From positions 1 through 5,372 of the forward strand of contig JAJXZM010000042.1 in the NCBI GenBank assembly GCA_021780055.1: 5,372 nt of DNA, in the 5' to 3' direction. This DNA comes from Acidobacteriota bacterium (GTDB lineage Bacteria > Acidobacteriota > Terriglobia > UBA7540). The notes under the pieces are model-generated. The model did not search any database, was not told the origin of the DNA, and was given only the letters and a program-made list of their open reading frames with translations. The position numbers were made by a program, and so were the translations under genes. Positions 2,964 to 5,372 of this stretch are shown here, piece after piece (position 1 is the stretch's first letter; every line of letters begins with the position of its first letter).

Positions 2964-5372
2964 ATGGCTTTTGACAAAGCCAAAGCTCTTCAGGAAGCTC
3001 ATAAGCTGGTGGCACAAGGGAAGATAGCCCGCGCCATCAAGCAATACGAATTAATCATAGAGAAGGATCCTGGCGACCTGACTCTTCTCAATCTCATTGG
3101 TGACCTTTACGCCCAGGAAAACAACACTGGGGAAGCGCTGAAGTATTTCTACAGACTGGCGGACGTTTATACAAGAGAGGGTTACAAGGTCAAGGCGATC
3201 GCCATTTATAAGAAGATTTCAAAGATTGACCGGAGCAAGCCGGAATCGCTGCTGCGGCTGGCCGAACTTCTGTCTTCTCAGGGATTTACCTACGAGGCCC
3301 GCGAACAATACCGGAACGCCTTTGAGTTTTTCGACAGGACCGGCGAGAAAGACAAGGCCCTTGAAATCCTTCGCAAGCTTTGCCAACTGGATCCCAAGAA
3401 TCCCGATTTGCGCCTGGACCTTGCACAATTTGCGGAGACCTCTGGAGAGACGAACCAGGCGGCAGCAGCATATCTTGACGCGGCGGCTCTTGCCCAGGAG
3501 CGCGGGGACGGCGCGGCGATTGACCGCGCACTGAACAAGGCGGCGGAACTGGCCCCTGAAAACACGGAGGTCCATATTCTGCGCGCCCGCCGGGCCCTGG
3601 CCGATCATCGGCCTGAAGAAGTCAGTGCCATCCTGGATTCTATCCCGGAAGCTCAAGGCAATCCGCGGGCCAGGCGCCTTTTGCTGGATTCCTATCTGGC
3701 CACGAATGACCTGGGTGCAGCGAAAGGGTTGCTGTTGGATGTCTTTCAAACGAACCCCGCGGATTTTGCACCCATTGCCGATTTTGCCGCCCGGTGTATC
3801 GATCAGCAGCTTCTTGTTGACGCGCTAGAAGTTCTTAAAGCGGCCGCACCTGAATTGATCGCGCGCCGTGACACCGGCGAGCTGATGGTAACGCTTCGCA
3901 GTTTGTGGAGAGTGTCACCCGGACCCGTTGATATTCTCGAGTATGTTTATGAGGTGGCGGAGAAGACTGCTGACGAGGCCTCAATTCCTGAAGTGCTGAA
4001 GGCGCTGGGAGACGCATACGTTCAGCTTGGCCGGCTCGAAAAGGCAGAGCAGGCATACGCGCGGCTTGTAGCGCGCGAGCCTGAGAATGAAACTTATAAA
4101 GATCTTCTCAGGCGCGCCCTTGAGAAGCAAGGCAAGGAATATATTCCGCTCAGCCAGACTCCGCTTATCAACTCCGATGTCGGACTTGAATCAGGCCCGG
4201 AACTTGCTCAGGCGGCTGCCAGCTCAGAGCCGGGCCCTTCGCCAGCTTTACAGGAGACAGGAATTTTGCGGCCTGAAGCCGGGACCGGATTGTCTCCGCG
4301 GCCGGTTGAAATTAACCTCTCAGAGGTGTCGTACGGCCAGCGGTTTGCGGAAGACGAAACCGAGCTTCCGCCTCCGCAGGAAATATCTTTAAGTTTTCAG
4401 ACTGCGCAGCCGTCGGATAGGTCCGGGCGTGACGCTGGAGCTTTCACGAACCTTTCTTCTGGCGTTTTTGCGCCGGCATCCCCGGCACCACAAATGCGGA
4501 CTCCCGAAGATGCTCCGCCGTTTAACTATGAAGAAAGCCGTGAGGAGATCGAGTTCTATCTTCGCCACAGTTTCCTCGATGAGGCGCAGAAAGCCGTTGC
4601 TGACCTTGAAGCGAAGTACCCCGGGGAACAACGTGTGGCTGAATTCCGCCAGCGTGTCGAGGCGTCGGTCCGGAAATCAGGCTCGCCTGATAAAGAGCAG
4701 CGTGCTGTCGAAACGACCTCAGCAGAAACAAAAGAGCCGGAGTGGGAACTTCCCACTTCATTTTCCGGAACTCCCCCAGTAGTCAACCGGGATGAAAGTT
4801 TCGGTGACCTGACAACCGAACTTTCTTCGGCGTTGGGTGACATTCAAGGCGCTTCCACCGCTCCTGCTGCCCTTACCGCACAGCCGACCCCGGGTGCAGC
4901 CCCCAGGACCGCTGCCGACGTCTCCGAAGAACTGGGTTCGTTGCTCGACGAACTGGGTGACGACAACGAATCTATAGATCAACCTGCAGATGACGACGAG
5001 ACGCATTATAATCTTGGGGTGGCGTTTCGAGAGATGGGGCTGCTGGACGAAGCCATTGGAGAATTCCAGAGGGTTGTGAATGGCGCCGGCGTGAAGCACG
5101 CAGGCCCATACTTCCTTCAGGGTTGCACCCTGCTGGCGTCCTGCTTCATGGAAAAAGAAATGCCCGCCATCGCAGCAAAGTGGTACTCGCGTGCGCTTGA
5201 AGCCCCCGGGCTCGACCATGAGGGAACTCTTGCCCTCTATTATGACCTGGGCATGGCCTTTGAAAGAGCCGGGGACACTTCGGCTGCTCTGGAAAAATTC
5301 ACCGAGGTTTACAGTCAGAACATCGATTATCGGGACGTCGCAGAAAAAATCCGGTACCTCCGTCAGACTTCC
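2964..5372 (+). CDS. Large cytoplasmic TPR scaffold protein (3' end outside window)
   Basis: The frame is open for 803 codons to the window edge, with no stop. ATG 2964 is the only sensible start: the in-frame codon at 2922-2924 is TAG and no ATG, GTG or TTG lies between. GGGGG (2950-2954) may serve as ribosome binding site. There is no signal peptide or membrane segment, so it should be cytoplasmic. Residues about 7-390 are tetratricopeptide-type helical repeats, clearest at 7-40, 39-72 and 340-375. Residues about 395-520 are a disordered Pro/Ser/Ala/Glu linker. Residues 521-568 are a short helical unit (EEIEFYLRHSFLDEAQKAV). A second linker (570-675) carries a 13-residue acidic amphipathic motif twice (615-627 and 652-664). 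A C-terminal TPR block follows from about 678, beginning ETHYNLGVAFREMGLLDEAI. TPR arrays bind partner proteins, so a scaffold role is likely, but no partner is visible. The last helix (RDVAEKIRYLRQ) resembles the end of such proteins, so the stop is probably close. Similar proteins occur in Acidobacteriota and Deltaproteobacteria, to my recollection. Confidence 0.93.
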   Translation, partial: MAFDKAKALQEAHKLVAQGKIARAIKQYELIIEKDPGDLTLLNLIGDLYAQENNTGEALKYFYRLADVYTREGYKVKAIAIYKKISKIDRSKPESLLRLAELLSSQGFTYEAREQYRNAFEFFDRTGEKDKALEILRKLCQLDPKNPDLRLDLAQFAETSGETNQAAAAYLDAAALAQERGDGAAIDRALNKAAELAPENTEVHILRARRALADHRPEEVSAILDSIPEAQGNPRARRLLLDSYLATNDLGAAKGLLLDVFQTNPADFAPIADFAARCIDQQLLVDALEVLKAAAPELIARRDTGELMVTLRSLWRVSPGPVDILEYVYEVAEKTADEASIPEVLKALGDAYVQLGRLEKAEQAYARLVAREPENETYKDLLRRALEKQGKEYIPLSQTPLINSDVGLESGPELAQAAASSEPGPSPALQETGILRPEAGTGLSPRPVEINLSEVSYGQRFAEDETELPPPQEISLSFQTAQPSDRSGRDAGAFTNLSSGVFAPASPAPQMRTPEDAPPFNYEESREEIEFYLRHSFLDEAQKAVADLEAKYPGEQRVAEFRQRVEASVRKSGSPDKEQRAVETTSAETKEPEWELPTSFSGTPPVVNRDESFGDLTTELSSALGDIQGASTAPAALTAQPTPGAAPRTAADVSEELGSLLDELGDDNESIDQPADDDETHYNLGVAFREMGLLDEAIGEFQRVVNGAGVKHAGPYFLQGCTLLASCFMEKEMPAIAAKWYSRALEAPGLDHEGTLALYYDLGMAFERAGDTSAALEKFTEVYSQNIDYRDVAEKIRYLRQTS

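Noticed and set aside
3219..3749. 176-codon open frame on the minus strand inside the TPR gene
   Set aside because: The opposite strand encodes a clear TPR array through the same bases. The minus-strand product is rich in Arg, Gln and Leu with no family resemblance, as expected of a shadow frame.
4758..5219. 153-codon open frame on the minus strand inside the TPR gene
   Set aside because: It overlaps the well-defined C-terminal TPR block and has no recognisable domain or ribosome binding site.

Overview
The window looks like ordinary chromosome of a free-living, moderately GC-rich Gram-negative-type bacterium. The style of the GreA, the secreted M48 protease with its Arg-rich tail, and the TPR / Pro-Ala linker / TPR protein resembles what I know from Acidobacteriota. 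That assignment is inference from protein resemblance; no rRNA or other marker gene is present. There are no insertion sequences, CRISPR arrays, tRNAs or phage genes.

Layout. Positions 1-351 contain no convincing protein gene but do contain unusually dense dyad symmetry: an AT-rich promoter-like patch (about 52-82), a 30-nt interrupted hairpin (110-139), two GTAACA repeats one helical turn apart (175-191), a 68-nt element that folds on paper into a three-way junction with no unpaired bases at the junction (201-268), and a small hairpin followed by a T-run (271-293). Then come a small Trp-rich single-pass membrane protein of unknown function (352-915, +), a 259-nt spacer with short hairpins, and a secreted M48 zinc metalloprotease (1175-2209, +). 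The protease converges across a 40-nt gap on greA (2250-2720, -). greA is divergent from a large cytoplasmic TPR scaffold protein (2964 to the window edge, +, partial), with a promoter-like sequence for each direction in the 243-nt space between them.

How the genes relate. The membrane protein and the protease lie on the same strand and both act at or beyond the inner membrane, but the spacer between them argues against tight translational coupling. GreA is a housekeeping transcription factor that rescues backtracked RNA polymerase. The TPR protein probably assembles a protein complex in the cytoplasm; its partner is not visible here. No pathway links all four genes.

The best candidate for something undescribed is the 66-293 block. 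Promoter-like sequence, extended hairpin, perfectly abutting three-way junction and terminator-like hairpin occur in the right order for an independent small RNA of roughly 210 nt, or for a structured leader that attenuates the membrane-protein gene. This rests only on base pairing seen by eye; covariation and transcript data would decide it.
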